A stretch of DNA of 64,000 nucleotides from Cranoglanis bouderius. Its lineage: Eukaryota; Chordata; Actinopteri; Siluriformes; Cranoglanididae. The notes beneath the pieces are model-generated. The model was not told the DNA's origin. It worked only from the letters and a program-made list of their open reading frames with translations, and did no database searches. How positions within the stretch are numbered: position 1 is the first letter of the stretch; every line of letters starts with the position of its first letter. Of the stretch, positions 21,590-32,716 are shown piece after piece. The position numbers and the translations under genes were made by a program. Location of the stretch: NCBI GenBank assembly GCA_023630585.1, contig CM042539.1, forward strand, positions 26,267,255 to 26,331,254, in the 5' to 3' direction.

Positions 21590-22801
21590 TTGGGGTGTGT
21601 AATTTTATTTTTTATCGTGCTCCTGAATCTTGTCCACTCCTGAAGGAATTCTGACCAATCCCATCTGTTCCTAAATGAATTCCCCCCAATCATATCCACT
21701 ACTTAAGGAAATTGATCAATCCCACCCAATAAGCTCTTGGGTTGCTTTTGTGGTACATTTTGGGTCATTAACCATCTGTACTGTGAGCGCTGTCCTATCA
21801 GATTTGTAGCATTTGACTGAATCTGAGCAGACTATAACTAACTATAACTCTATACACTTCAGAATTCATCCTGCTACTTCTATCAGCAGTCACAACATCA
21901 ATAAACACCAGTGACCCAGTTCCATTGGCAGCCAAACATGCCCATGCCATAACACTTCCCCCACCATGTTAGACAGATGATGTGTTATGCTTTGGATCAT
22001 GAGCCCTTCCATTCCTTTTCCATACTCATCTCTTTCTTGTCGTTTTATTTATTTATTTATTTATTTATTTTTTAAAGCAAAGTCTAATCTGGCCTACCAG
22101 TGTTACCAGTGGTTTGCATCTTGAGGTAATCCGTCTGTATTTACATTCATGAAGGCGTCTCTAGATTGTGGACTCTGACAATGATACACCTACCTCCTCC
22201 TGAGTGTTCTTGACTTGGCTAGATGTTGTGAAGGTGTTTTTCAAAAGAATTCTGCATTCAACCTCTTTAGTTGTCTTCTGTGGTCTTCCAGGCCTCACCA
22301 GTGCATTCCTTCTTTTTAGGAAATTACCAAATTATTGATTTGGCCACTCCTAAAGTTTCTGCTGTCTCTCTGATAGGTCTGTTTTGTTTTTTCAGCCTAA
22401 CGATGGCCTCCTTCACTTGCATCGACACCACTTTGGACCTCATATTGAGAGTTCCAATGAACAGCTACCAAATGCAAATTTAACACTTGCAATCAACTCC
22501 AGACCTTTTATCTCCTTAATTTGTCACGAAATAATGAGGAAACAGGCCACACCTGGCCATGAAACTGCTTATCAGTCTACTGTCCAATTACTTTTGAGCC
22601 TGTGAAAATGGAGTGACTCCAAAAAATGGCTGTAATTCCTAAACGGTTAATGCAATATTTTTGTTAAACCTTTTGAATTAAAGCTGAAAGTCTACACTTC
22701 AATCACATCTTGATTGCTTCATTTCAAATCCATTGTGGTGGTGTAGAGAGGAAAATTACGGAAATTGTGTCACTGTTCAAATACTTATGGACCCTACTGT
22801 A
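21590..22801 (-). mobile_element. Old Tc1-like element, minus strand
   Basis: The right tip reads CAAATACTTATGGACCCTACTGTA, matching the tip of a widespread fish Tc1 family. Minus-strand translation in broken frames shows transposase landmarks: DNA-binding region near 22270-22450, 'ARLDFA' near 22085, and the 'HGGGSVMAWACLAANGTGS'-like catalytic core near 21920-21990. An ATTT run at about 22048-22070, stops and a missing left end show long decay. The left boundary is approximate. Confidence 0.7.
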
Positions 22802-23891
22802 GTTAATTCAAGCAAATTTTGTGATTGTAGCAGCATGAAAAAGTTGGATTTATTGCCATCTGTCATTGGTGTGAGCATCCAACCAGATGCTCTATATCTA
22901 AATACACATTGTAATAGTGGTGAATGCAGGCGCAGAAGCAGTGATGCCTGTGTTCATTAAAACTATGCAGCTGGTACCAGTTCATAGGAGGAAGTACTAT
23001 GTTCGTATTGGTGGAACCATCACACATCACATTTGGAAGGTATAGAAAGCTGTACTGGACTGAGAGTTGATTATTTCCAAACTGAGAACAAACAGATTGT
23101 TTTCTGTGTGCTGTTGACATACTAATAGAGCGAAACAGATGATAAGACAGTGTCTCAGGGCACAAGAGTGTTTGAAAGTTGACCAGACAAACATCACAGA
23201 AAACCCCCAAAGAGTAAAATGAATTGGCCTGAAATGAATAAACCTTGGCCCTGGCCTAAATAAACCCTAAAAGAGAAAAACTGAACACAGCCTAATTGGC
23301 TTGATCCTTAGCATGAAGAATGGCTCAGATGCAAATGGCATGTCATTTCTAATCAACGGGAAATTGGCTTCTTTTTTATTTTCATTTTCTGTTCTTGGTA
23401 CATTTCCCAAGAGCTGATTGAAGATAATTTGCTTATAGATTGGTAACAGATGCACACTCTGGTCAGACCCTGTGATCTCAGTTCTGGCCTCCATGTCTAA
23501 AGCAGTGCACCATCCATTTCATTTAAGGAAGCATCATAAACAATTTGGCCAACAAAACCGTTTCCCTCCCCCCCCCACTGACCTTAAAGCCCAATTTCAG
23601 CATTGCAGAGAGAAAACCACTGGCTTTCAAGACAGATTGGGATCTGAGGGATTGTGCTGTTCTGCTTCTGTTGTGCTCCTAGTATCTTAAAAAGTCCAGG
23701 GCATCTGTGGGGAAAGCTGGTCCTAGATTTCTTTAAATAATTGTTCCTGCTGGATATAAGAGCAGTGATGTGGAGATTCTAAAATCTGCCCTGTTTTTTC
23801 ATCTAATCATTGCTTGGCAGCTAATGAAACCAATTTGAAAAATTGGTAACATTTAACTTAAGGAGAGAGTTAATCGAGCTATGTACATAAC
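22802..23891. other. Intergenic DNA
   Basis: No repeat or gene I can support. Short ORFs on both strands look random. Confidence 0.4.
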
Positions 23892-23896
23892 ACCTA
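23892..23896. repeat. Target-site duplication ACCTA (left of solo LTR)
   Basis: Identical to 24974-24978. Confidence 0.9.
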
Positions 23897-24222
23897 TGTT
23901 AGCTCTCGCCAATCGCTGCTCCGGGAAGGAGCAGCATATCTCGCTGCCCCGCTATGGAGCAGCATGTCTGCACACTTTCTAGCGCTATTAAAAAACTCCC
24001 CGATGGACATTCCATTCACAAAGACTCTGGTTTTGTTTACGTTGCCATGTGCTCCTTTGTTTTTGTTTACGTCATGTCTCTTCCCCCACTTCCTTATTGG
24101 TCCATTGGGTTTATGTCACATTATGTTTCCTCCCATGTTCTATCATTGGTTCAACCGTTATTGTCTGATTATTGTTTCCAGGTGTTGTGCGTTTCTTCTC
24201 GTTTGCTTTTGATTACCTTTGT

Positions 24223-24262
24223 TACTAAAACCCTATTTTTGTCCACTTGATCGCGGAGTATT
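24223..24262 (+). promoter_or_regulatory. Inferred promoter/RNA start of solo LTR
   Basis: TACTAAAA at 24223 is 30 bp before GCGGAGTATT (24253-24262), the counterpart of the self-priming 10-mer in the 13.4-kb element. Inferred by analogy. Confidence 0.5.
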
Positions 24263-24454
24263 GTTTTAGAATAACTGAAAGTGACTTGTGATAGCTAAAC
24301 GTAACTATATGTTCCTGATGATAATGATAGGTAGCGAGGAAGCTAAAGCTTCGTAGTTTTTCCTAGGTTTTTGTTTACCAGGTGTTCCCTGGCCCTTGCA
24401 CTAGTTCTTAAGTTTTTGTTTACCCGGCGTTCCCGGGTTCCTGAATGTATGTCT

Positions 24455-24805
24455 TGCTACTTCCTGGATTTTTGCCCTGTAAGCCTTGGATTACTGTTTC
24501 ATGATTTTCTGGATTTTTGCCCTGTAAGCCTTTGGATTACTGTTTCATGATTTTCTGGATTTTTGCCCTGTAAGCCTTTGGATTACTGTGTCATGATTTT
24601 CTGGATTTTTGCCCTGTAAGCCTTTGGATTACTGTTTCATGATTTCCTGGATTTTTGCCCTGTAAGCCTTTGGACTACTGTTTCATGATTTTCTGGATTT
24701 TTGCCCTGTAAGTCTTTGGATTACTGTTTCATGATTTCCTGGATTTTTGCCCTGAAAGCCTTTGGATTACTGTTTCATGATTTTCTGGGTTTTTGCCCTG
24801 TAAGT
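24455..24805 (+). repeat. 46-bp minisatellite inside the solo LTR
   Basis: About 7.5 head-to-tail copies of a 46-bp unit containing GGATTTTTGCCCTGTAAGCC and TTTGGATTACTGTTTCATGA. Copies differ by single substitutions (for example TTTTCT/TTTCCT, TGTTTC/TGTGTC), and flanking LTR sequence is unaffected. Confidence 0.95.
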
Positions 24806-24973
24806 GTTCTCGTCTGTGGCTAACCCCTTTTGGAAAAGTGACGTGCTTGTCTCTGTATTTATTGTGTTGTTGTCCCATCACTTTTGAATGTGCCCTTTTG
24901 TTTGTACCTAATAAACTGACCACTTTCCCCTGCGAGTGCATCCTGTCTCCCTCTTAACCCCGGTGTCGTAACA

Positions 24974-24978
24974 ACCTA
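24974..24978. repeat. Target-site duplication ACCTA (right of solo LTR)
   Basis: Identical to 23892-23896. Confidence 0.9.
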
Positions 24979-25430
24979 CATAACATGATACTTTATGACA
25001 ACCGAAATAAACCTAATTAAACATTATTAAACATTTATATGGGTTTATTCCAACTGACGTAAAGCTTTTCATAAACTCTGAAGTCATGTTGACACAAGTG
25101 ACAGATTTATGGCTATATTATGACACTTGTGGTTTCTACTGTCACTGCCCAGCATTTTTTTTAATTCCAATGAGAAACAGTAGAAGCCAAAAAGTATAAC
25201 CTACACCTACTATATGATTTATACGCAGCACTTTTGTTTAAAAATTGGTATTTGTTTGATTTACATGTGAGGTACAAAGCTTTGTATTAGCTTTGTTAGC
25301 AAAATAGCAAAGCAAGTTAACTGTATTAGTTATGTACATCTTATTATGAAGATGCCTTCAAAATAATGAAATTAAATGTTTCTACATTAAAAAAAAAAAT
25401 ACCGTAAAGAGCAGTAAACAGTGGTAAATG

Positions 25431-25866
25431 AAACAAAGTCAATATTTGGTGTGAGGAAAAAAATAAAAATTCAAATAAAAATAGTAGTCTCCGGTACCAG
25501 TTTTATAAGGAAATGAGCTGGTAAGTTTTATTGAGCATCTTGCAGAACCAGCCACAGTTCTTCTGGAGACTTTGACTTTCGCACTCACTTCTTATTTTTG
25601 CAGCAAAACACAGCAGTCTTCATAGTGTTTTTGTCTGAAAAGTGTCTCTTATGTAATATGCTGCTTTCTTTAATGACATACAAACATTTTTCTTTAGCAT
25701 TTAATTTTGTGCTAGAAAACTTATGTTTGGGAATCTAAAATGTTTTGTATTGACTTGATAATGTAGAAGGCATAAAATAAAAAAAACCTATAACAAAGTT
25801 TGTACTAAAAGAAAATAAGGTGCCTAAGACTTTTGTACAGTACTGTTTATCTGTGACAATGTCATG
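25431..25866 (+). repeat. Tc1-tipped MITE, copy 1
   Basis: Ends in GGTGCCTAAGACTTTTGTAC followed by AGTACTGT, a known fish Tc1/mariner tip. Its 3' 250 bp matches 58230-58465. No transposase, and no clear left inverted repeat. Confidence 0.6.
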
Positions 25867-26576
25867 GCACAACAATGACAGAGACATGTACAGTATTGCT
25901 CTGACCTTAAAGTGTGAATTTGGTTTTACTGCTTGCCATCATATCATCACTTTGTCACTCTGACGTACCAGAAATGCACTGAACTATAAGTCAGCTGTAA
26001 TGATGCTCTAATCTGGAATACACCGACATAAAACCTCTGTCAATGAAAAGCTATCTCACTTGACTTGGATGTTATGTCACCTTGACATCCAGTGTGATCA
26101 GTGCAGTCTTTATGGTAGCTGATATCAGCCTTTATAAGTATTTATACATGTTTGTCAGTTTATTTACATTTTTTTAATACTGTTCAACATATAAAATGAC
26201 AATGCTTACAAAGGACAAAGTGAGCTGCACCCTTGCTAGATTTAGCTACATGTGAAAAGGTCATAGAAGTTTGAGCAGGAGCGTCAGCAGTAATTTTCCG
26301 AGGGCAGCTCCCCCACAGCCAGCATAATAGCACAATGTGGATGATTATGTTTCCATTAACCTAATGTATCTCTCTTTGGTGCCTGTCATGCACAGAAACT
26401 ATACACACTCTCTTGTTCATTAAATTGCTAATTGTATGATCTCCTGTGACTGTATACCACAGCGTTTTGCCTAATGATTGCAATTTTAATTTATTTAAAA
26501 AAACGACGTCATACTTTTTAAAAACCCATTTATAATTACATTTAATGTTGTGGAACATCCGTAAAAACAAGATCAA
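25867..26576. other. Intergenic DNA
   Basis: No gene. 26265-26400 is complex (GGAGCGTCAGCAGTAATTTT, CCAGCATAATAGCACAATGT) and could be conserved non-coding sequence. Confidence 0.4.
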
Positions 26577-27079
26577 GTTCCAGTTATAACCTATGTTATA
26601 GCGGCTATAAACAGTCATTCCCTCACCAGCCTCTCTTCCTTCTGTCTGTAGGAGTTAATGAGACAAAAATGCAGAGAAACCACAAAGTGTAAACTACTGT
26701 GTCCTGAAGAGTTTTCAGTGGCAGAAAACATACTGACTGTTACAAAGAGACTCTAAAGCAAAAAAAAAAACTCTTCCAAAAAAGTGTTAAATAAAGTTCA
26801 CTGTATCAATGATAATACAATTTTCTTTGTAAAATAACAACACTTTTTAAAAACCTGTTCATTACTAGGCTTAGATTATGTGTCGCATCCGCCATACAAG
26901 TACCAGTGAATTACTCAAATTAGCCATTAAAATGATAACATGTTTAAACAAGCACATTGATATAAACCTGTGATTTTTTAAATTTGCAGCTGCACTACAA
27001 TCAGAGTTGCTGTTATAGAAAATTAATGAACACTTTCTGACCATTCAGAATTGAGAATCCAACAGTGCTGCGGTATAAA
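26577..27079 (+). repeat. R1 non-autonomous repeat, copy C (most complete)
   Basis: Starts about CAGTTATAACCTATGTTATA, includes CTCACCAGCCTCTCTTCC shared with copy A, and ends TTCTGACCATTCAGAATTG...GCGGTATAAA. About 500 bp, non-coding. Confidence 0.7.
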
Positions 27080-27865
27080 TTTGTATAATTTAATACACTC
27101 TCGAACTCTGTCAGTCTGCGTGATTTGTGTGTAGAGCAAAAATCACATACCAATACCAGGAGGAGAGCCAGCACAGTGAGGGAACGGTGGCCAAGTGCTT
27201 TCCTTTTTCTCAGCACACAGAAGATGATTCTGACTTTGAAAGGGTCAGAACTACTCTTTGGTCCCATTGCTACACGTCAAATCATCCTATTAAATCTTTA
27301 TTAAATGTCAGAGATAATTGCCGGGTTAACCTTTATTTAACCAGGAAAGTCTGAGAGTAGAAAATGAAGAGTAATTTTCATCAGAATAAACACAGTACAT
27401 CATTATGCCAGGTGCAAACTGGATTAACAAAGCAGTGCTCTTCATTTCATTATTGCTATATTTTTAGCAGGTTCCCATGCATAAAGGCCACAGTAACAGG
27501 TTTATCCATAGCACAAAGGTTATTAGGATACGCTGATCCCGTCAGTGGCTGCCATGATTTTGTTCCAAGCTTTTGTCAGGTTGGTGCTTGGTGTGCAGGG
27601 GGAGGTCGGTTCAGCTCTCAGGGGGTGGGAAAACAACCTTGTTGATTCAGATTGCTTGTTAAAGCTCTTCTGACCACACACTGGCTAGATCCGCTAACAA
27701 GCAGCAGCCTGGAAGTTGTGGCAAGAACTGAAAGGCCAAGCTGTAAATGAGAGACCAGGGATGTAGTGTATGTTTACCAAACCATGGCTTTAGTAGAAGA
27801 CATGGTGCTTGTTTGGTTAACATGGCGAGGAAGCAAAATTTACAAGTTGTAGTGTTCCAAAATGT
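27080..27865. other. Intergenic DNA
   Basis: Nothing recognised beyond chance ORFs. Confidence 0.4.
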
Positions 27866-28612
27866 TTATACCACATCACTGTTAAATTCTAGATTCTGGT
27901 TGGTCAGAAAGTGCTGATTCATTTTCTATAACTGCAAACCACGTCCATCCATCCATCCATTTTCCATACCGCTTATCCTATAAAGGGTAGTGGGGCAGCT
28001 TGGAGCTTATCCCAAGGAACTCGGGCAATAGGCAGGGGATACACTGGACGAGGTGCCACCCGGGTTGCCAGCAGGGCACAATTGCACACACATTCACACT
28101 ACCGACAATCTGGAAATGCCAATCACCCTACAATGCATGTCTTTGGAGGAAACCGGAGTACCCAGGGGAAGCCATTGAAGCCTGGGGAGAGCATGCAAGC
28201 TTTGCATACACAGTGTGAGGCAGACGTGCTAAGCACTAATCCACCATGCCCCCAAGTACTTGTATGGCAGATACAATGCCACATACTTTAAGCCTAAAAA
28301 TAAACAGATTAAAAAATTAATACTTGTTGATATGGTGAAAAGGACATGTATTTTTTAACATTGATGGAAGGAGTCTTCAGTGTCAGCACTGTAACAGTCT
28401 TCTTTGTAACAGTCAGACGTAAAGCTGTAACTTTACATTTTCCACCACTGGAAATTCTTCAAGACAGTTGAGTTTACATTTTGTGGTTTCTCAGTAACGT
28501 GAATGAAGTTTTTTTGTTTTGTTTTTTTGCTTGAGAAAAAAAAAAGAGGCTAGAGACAGAACGACATTTACGTTCATTGCTGCTATAACGTAAGTGATAA
28601 TAGGAACTTGTC
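27866..28612 (-). repeat. R1 non-autonomous repeat, copy E, carrying a SINE
   Basis: Inverse orientation: TATACCACATCACTGTTAAA at the left, GGAAGGAGTCTTCAGTGTCA near 28366 and TTGCTGCTATAACGTAAGTG near the right end. It is interrupted by the SINE at 27944-28253, so the SINE is younger. Confidence 0.7.
27944..28253 (-). mobile_element. tRNA-derived SINE, near full length
   Basis: The 3' tail on the left is (TCCA)n then TTTTCCATACCGCTTATCC. The body contains TGGAAATGCCAATCACCC and ACAATGCATGTCTTTGGAGG. The tRNA-like head on the right reads (minus strand) GGGGGCATGGTGGATTAGTG. Seven related copies occur in this window. Confidence 0.85.
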
Positions 28613-29863
28613 GAAGAGATCAAAGAGAGTTCTAAAAATGTCAATGATAGACTTCCCCTTTAAAGATTCCCCATAATATTTAGGCTAGTTAAATGATTCA
28701 AAAGCATTCTTGGAGAAAAACCAGAGTGTTTGTCCGAGAGAGAAAACAATGATGGTTTCATGCTTTTCTCTACCTCTGTGGTCCATTTTCACTTCTCACT
28801 TAAAGCAACGATTCTAGATTATTTCTGAAGACATAACTTGCACCCTGGCAGGATGCACTTTGTGCCAGCAGTCTTCAGAGCTCTATCACTCTTAAAATCA
28901 GTCTCACTGACTGCTTTCTGCTGAGCCAGTCATCTTGCAACAGATCATCAGTTCCAGGAAGCTTATACCATCATAATTTCTCTCTCTCTCTCTCTCTCCT
29001 CCCTCCCATGCCGTTTTCTCCCTCTGAGTATGATGGCAGGTGTAAAAGCAGTAAAAGGGTTTTCCTTATTGTTGTTCTTATTCAGCCCAGTATAAGAAAA
29101 AATGCCCAGGTAGTGGAGCTGCCATGATGAACTTTACTAGAGCTTGTCCCAGGTGTAGAATCTATGCCTTGGAGAGGGAATGTGTAAAATGGGCACTTGG
29201 CCAACAAGGTTCAGTGACCCTTAACATGAATCAAAATGTCCCTGACCTTCTGAAGTGTAGCTGATTGAATGGGTCTATGGTTTATGTGTCAGAACACATT
29301 CATGGATGAGCAGCAAAGGCATTCTGGTAAGTGCAGTGACGACTGGTCATGATGATACATGGAAGGACCAGGAATAGATTAATAAATCCTGGGGCTCTGA
29401 GCAGTAGTAGTTTTGGTGAAACCTTAGGCATATGGCCTCTTTCTTGCTTTTCACCTCGCGACATCACCCAACAATCCATGAAAGTCCAGCTCTTTAACAA
29501 GCTCTGACTCAATGGCCAGCAGTGACTTCATGTTGAGTTTTCTTTGGGATATTTTCATTCATTTTTAATCCGACCCATAATTCTATGGCTACTCTTTCCT
29601 CTTCTTGTTTTCTTTCTTGGGACCAAACTGACCACTCATTGATTACAAATTCAGACCCAGACGCCAAAAAATTTATTTCAGATTATGCAACTTTACAAAT
29701 TATTGGCTCATATTCTATGTATCATGTTGTGTGTGACAGCGTAATGGACTAATTCACTTCAAATCTACTTCAAGTCCACTGAGGTCCAACTAGTGGCCAG
29801 GTCCCCTTGACAAGTGCCTAGTCAGTAATCTGTACTTCTTCTCAGTGTCATGTTTGTGCCAGA
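28613..29863. other. Intergenic DNA
   Basis: Short (TC)n at 28979-29000. No gene or repeat otherwise recognised. Confidence 0.4.
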
Positions 29864-30100
29864 GGGAGGCGCGGTGGCTTAGTGGTAAGCATGTATGCTT
29901 CGCACCTCCAGGGGTTGGGGGTTTGAATCCCACATTTTCCCTGTGTGTGCAGAGTTTGTATATTCTCCCTCTGCTTTGGGGGTTTCCTCTGTGTGCTCCA
30001 ATTTCCTCCCCCAGTCCAAAGATATGTGTAGTAGGCTGGCATTTCCAAATTGTCCAAGGTGTGTGAACGTGTGTAATTGCCTGCACTTGCATCCACCTGC
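29864..30100 (+). mobile_element. tRNA-derived SINE, 3' truncated
   Basis: The head GGAGGCGCGGTGGCTTAGTG has an A-box-like segment and a B-box-like GGTTTGAATCC at about 29920. The body runs to TGGCATTTCCAAATTGTCC, then diverges before the tail. Short ORFs across it are not genes. Confidence 0.85.
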
Positions 30101-30754
30101 TTGTTATATTGTAACTCAGCATTGCAATTATGAAACCCTTATGATTGAGAATTATAGCACAGGGTTTCATTGTAGACATAAAACTATTTCACACAGGAAC
30201 ACACTCACTGAAAGAAAAATATGCAACACCATTTTTTAAAGTGTTTCAATCCATAATCATGCTGTATCTCAAGCTGTGCTTGCCATTAACCAACTTTTCT
30301 GTTCAAACCAGACCTCTTCTATGGACACTGGATAACTGCCAGGTTTCCCTGTCACTTAAGCTGTCAACCTAAGCTGAACTCATTGAGAACGTTCCAAAGG
30401 GAAAGTTGGCCATTTTGAGTTTCATGTGGTCCCTATGTGACTTTAAAGCTCCTGACATGTGTCCTCATGCAACACAAGAAGGTATCCAGGTGTTGAAACA
30501 CCACCCCTGTACTAAACCTTTCACTGTAGTTCACTTGATCACTTCTGATTATGTGTTATGGATGCATCAGTGAAACAGGCTTAAAAATAAATCTGCCCCC
30601 ATTGCACATGAACGCTAAGGAGCGTGTCATGAAGTGTAATCACCTGACATAAGTGGCACTGATAGGTTGCATGAATGGGCTGAAAAGAAATCCGAACCCA
30701 TTCTTTACTTCATCCTATTCTGTTCATTTTTCTTACAACCAATGGTGGAGTTGT
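30101..30754. other. Intergenic DNA
   Basis: No recognisable features. Confidence 0.4.
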
Positions 30755-30764
30755 TTTACTTGGT

Positions 30765-32331
30765 TTGATGTGCACTGACAATGTCACTGTCTCCAAGACA
30801 ATCACTACACACTCCAACCAGAAGCAGTGGAAGATTGTGGAGGTGCATGCACTGCTGAGAACTCGAGACTCTGCCATCGGGGCAGGTGACAAGGTGGCCA
30901 TAAGAATAGCGAGAGCCATACTGTCCCGGGCCATCAGAGAGGCAAAGTGCACACACAGCCAGAAAATCCACAGGCACTTCAAGGATAGTGACACGCGGCG
31001 CATGTGGCACGGCATTCAGGCCATCAGCAACTACAGGACAACATCACCCACCTGTGACAGTGATGCCCCCCTTCCAAATGCGCTGAACAACTTCTAGGCT
31101 TGGTTTGAGGTGCAGAATGACGTCAAACCATGTCTGATGTGAGGAAAACTCTAGGCAGAGTCAACCCATGGAAAGCTGCTGGACCAGACAACATTCCTGG
31201 CAGAGTGCTCAGAGGATGTGCAGACTAGCTGGTGGATGTTCTCACTGACATCTACAACATCTCCCTCACATTCCTCAGCACCTGATTGGAAAGCTGAGCT
31301 TGTAGGGCCTGAACACCCCTCTCTGCAACTGGATCCTGGACTTCCTGACTGGGAGACCTCAGTCAGTCCGGATCGGGAACAGCATCTCCAGCACCACGAC
31401 ACTGAGCATGGGGCCCCCCAGGGCTGTGTGCTCAGTCCACTACTGTTCACTCTGCTGACTCTGCTGACTCACAACTGTGCAGCAACACACAGCTCGAATC
31501 ACATCATCAAGTTCGCCGATGACACAACCGTGGTGGGTCTCATCAGCAAGAACAATGAGTTAGCATACAGAGAGGAGGTGCAGTGGCTAACGGACTGGTG
31601 CAGAGTCAACAACCTGTCTCTGAACATGGAGCAAACAAGAGAGAAGGTTGTTGACTTCAGGAGAGCACAGAGAGACCGAATTGAACATTTACATTTATGG
31701 CATTTAGCAGGCACCTTATCCAGAGCAACTTATATTTTACATCATTTACACAACTGAGCAGTTGAGGGTTAAGGGCCTTGTTCAAGGGCCCACACTGGCA
31801 GCGCTGGGGTTTGAATTCATAACCTTCTGATCAGTAGTCCAACATCTTAACCACTGAGCTACCACTACCACCTTCATCTGCTCCTCTGTGGAGATTGTCA
31901 AGAGCACCAAATTCCTTGGTGTTCACCTGACTGAAAACCTCACCTGGTCCCCCAACACCAGCTCCATGACTAAGAAAGCCCAGCAGTGCCTCTACTTTCT
32001 GAGAAGGCTGGAAAAAGCCCATCTCCCACCCATCATCCTCACCACATTCTACAGAGAAACAATTGACAGCATCCTGAGCAGCTGCATCACTGCCTGGTTT
32101 GGAAATTGCACCATATCAGATTGCAAGACCCTGCAGCAGATAGCGAGGACAGCTAAGAAGATCATTGGGTTCTCTCTTCCCACCATCATAGACATTTACA
32201 CCACATGCTGCATCTGCAAAGCCAGCAGCATTGTGGATAACCCCACACACCCCTCACACAAACTCTTCACCCTCCTGCTGTCTGGGAAAATGGTACCGAA
32301 GCATTCGGGCCCTCACGGCCAGACTGTGTAA
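30765..32331 (+). pseudogene. LINE reverse transcriptase, disrupted
   Basis: The first open piece (30765-31097) is the pre-RT region ('VHALLRTRDSAIGAGDK', 'DTRRMWHGIQAISNY'). The second (31218-31684) contains the RT motif 'GAPQGCVLSPLLFTLL' and the catalytic 'FADDT' (FADD codons 31512-31523). The third (31888-32331) is the C-terminal thumb ('STKFLGVHLTENLTW', 'LPPIILTTFYRETIDSILSS'). Frames are broken by stops between 31097 and 31218, an apparent in-frame LLT duplication after the PQG motif, and the repeat insertion. It copies RNA by target-primed reverse transcription in intact relatives; this copy cannot. Confidence 0.85.
31685..31873 (+). repeat. Teleost dispersed repeat inserted in LINE
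   Basis: ATTTACATTTATGGCATTTA then GCAGGCACCTTATCC at the left, and CTTAACCACTGAGCTACCAC at the right. It lies exactly between 'RAQRDR' and the 'VEIVKSTKF' continuation of the RT, so it is a later insertion. Confidence 0.75.
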
Positions 32332-32716
32332 CAGTCTGACACAAACATGCATGCACACACACACAAACACACACAGCATTTTTAAATTATAATTGTTATT
32401 CTTTTGCACCTATCTTTTACACTACCTGTTATATCTGACACTTCCATACTAGAACTGTGTACTGGTTGGCGCTACACTATCACTTACTGTGCCTATTGTC
32501 CTGTTTTAGTAGTTACTGTACTGTCTTGTGTTGTTAGCACACGTTTGCACGTGCACACTATGTAAAAATGTGTAGGTCTTATTTAGTTCTGTGTCGTCTC
32601 ATGTAGTTAGTGTGTTGTTTTATGTAGCACCATGGTCCTGGAGGAACGTTGTTTCATTCACCGTGTACTGTACCAGCTGTATATGGTTGAAATGACAATA
32701 AAGCCACTTGACTAGA

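Larger units (their letters stand above)
23897..24973 (+). mobile_element. Solo LTR of a second sushi-like Gypsy family
   Basis: 1077 bp, TGTTAGCTCTCGCC...GGTGTCGTAACA, with the same TGTTA/TAACA termini as the complete element and a perfect 5-bp ACCTA duplication outside. An internal GCGGAGTATTGTTTT (24253-) aligns with the RNA-start block of the complete element, and AATAAA lies at 24910-24915. No internal coding region: this is the product of LTR-LTR recombination. A 46-bp minisatellite occupies about a third of it. Confidence 0.9.
30755..32716 (+). mobile_element. 5'-truncated L2-type LINE
   Basis: Non-LTR retrotransposon covering the end of the endonuclease-RT linker, the reverse transcriptase and the 3' UTR. 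The 3' end reads CAGCTGTATATGGTTGAAAT then GACAATAAAGCCACTTGACT, the same tail found in inverse orientation at 63222-63356. It is split by a small repeat at 31685-31873. Confidence 0.85.

Noticed and set aside
24455..24805. CRISPR-like array of regular repeats
   Set aside because: The whole 46-bp unit is repeated with no unique spacers, inside an LTR of a eukaryotic genome.
29864..29940. tRNA gene
   Set aside because: A-box and B-box-like segments belong to the SINE head; no cloverleaf with a proper acceptor stem and anticodon arm.
29790..30239. Overlapping ORFs of 73-129 codons
   Set aside because: All lie on the tRNA-derived SINE and read its body in several frames.
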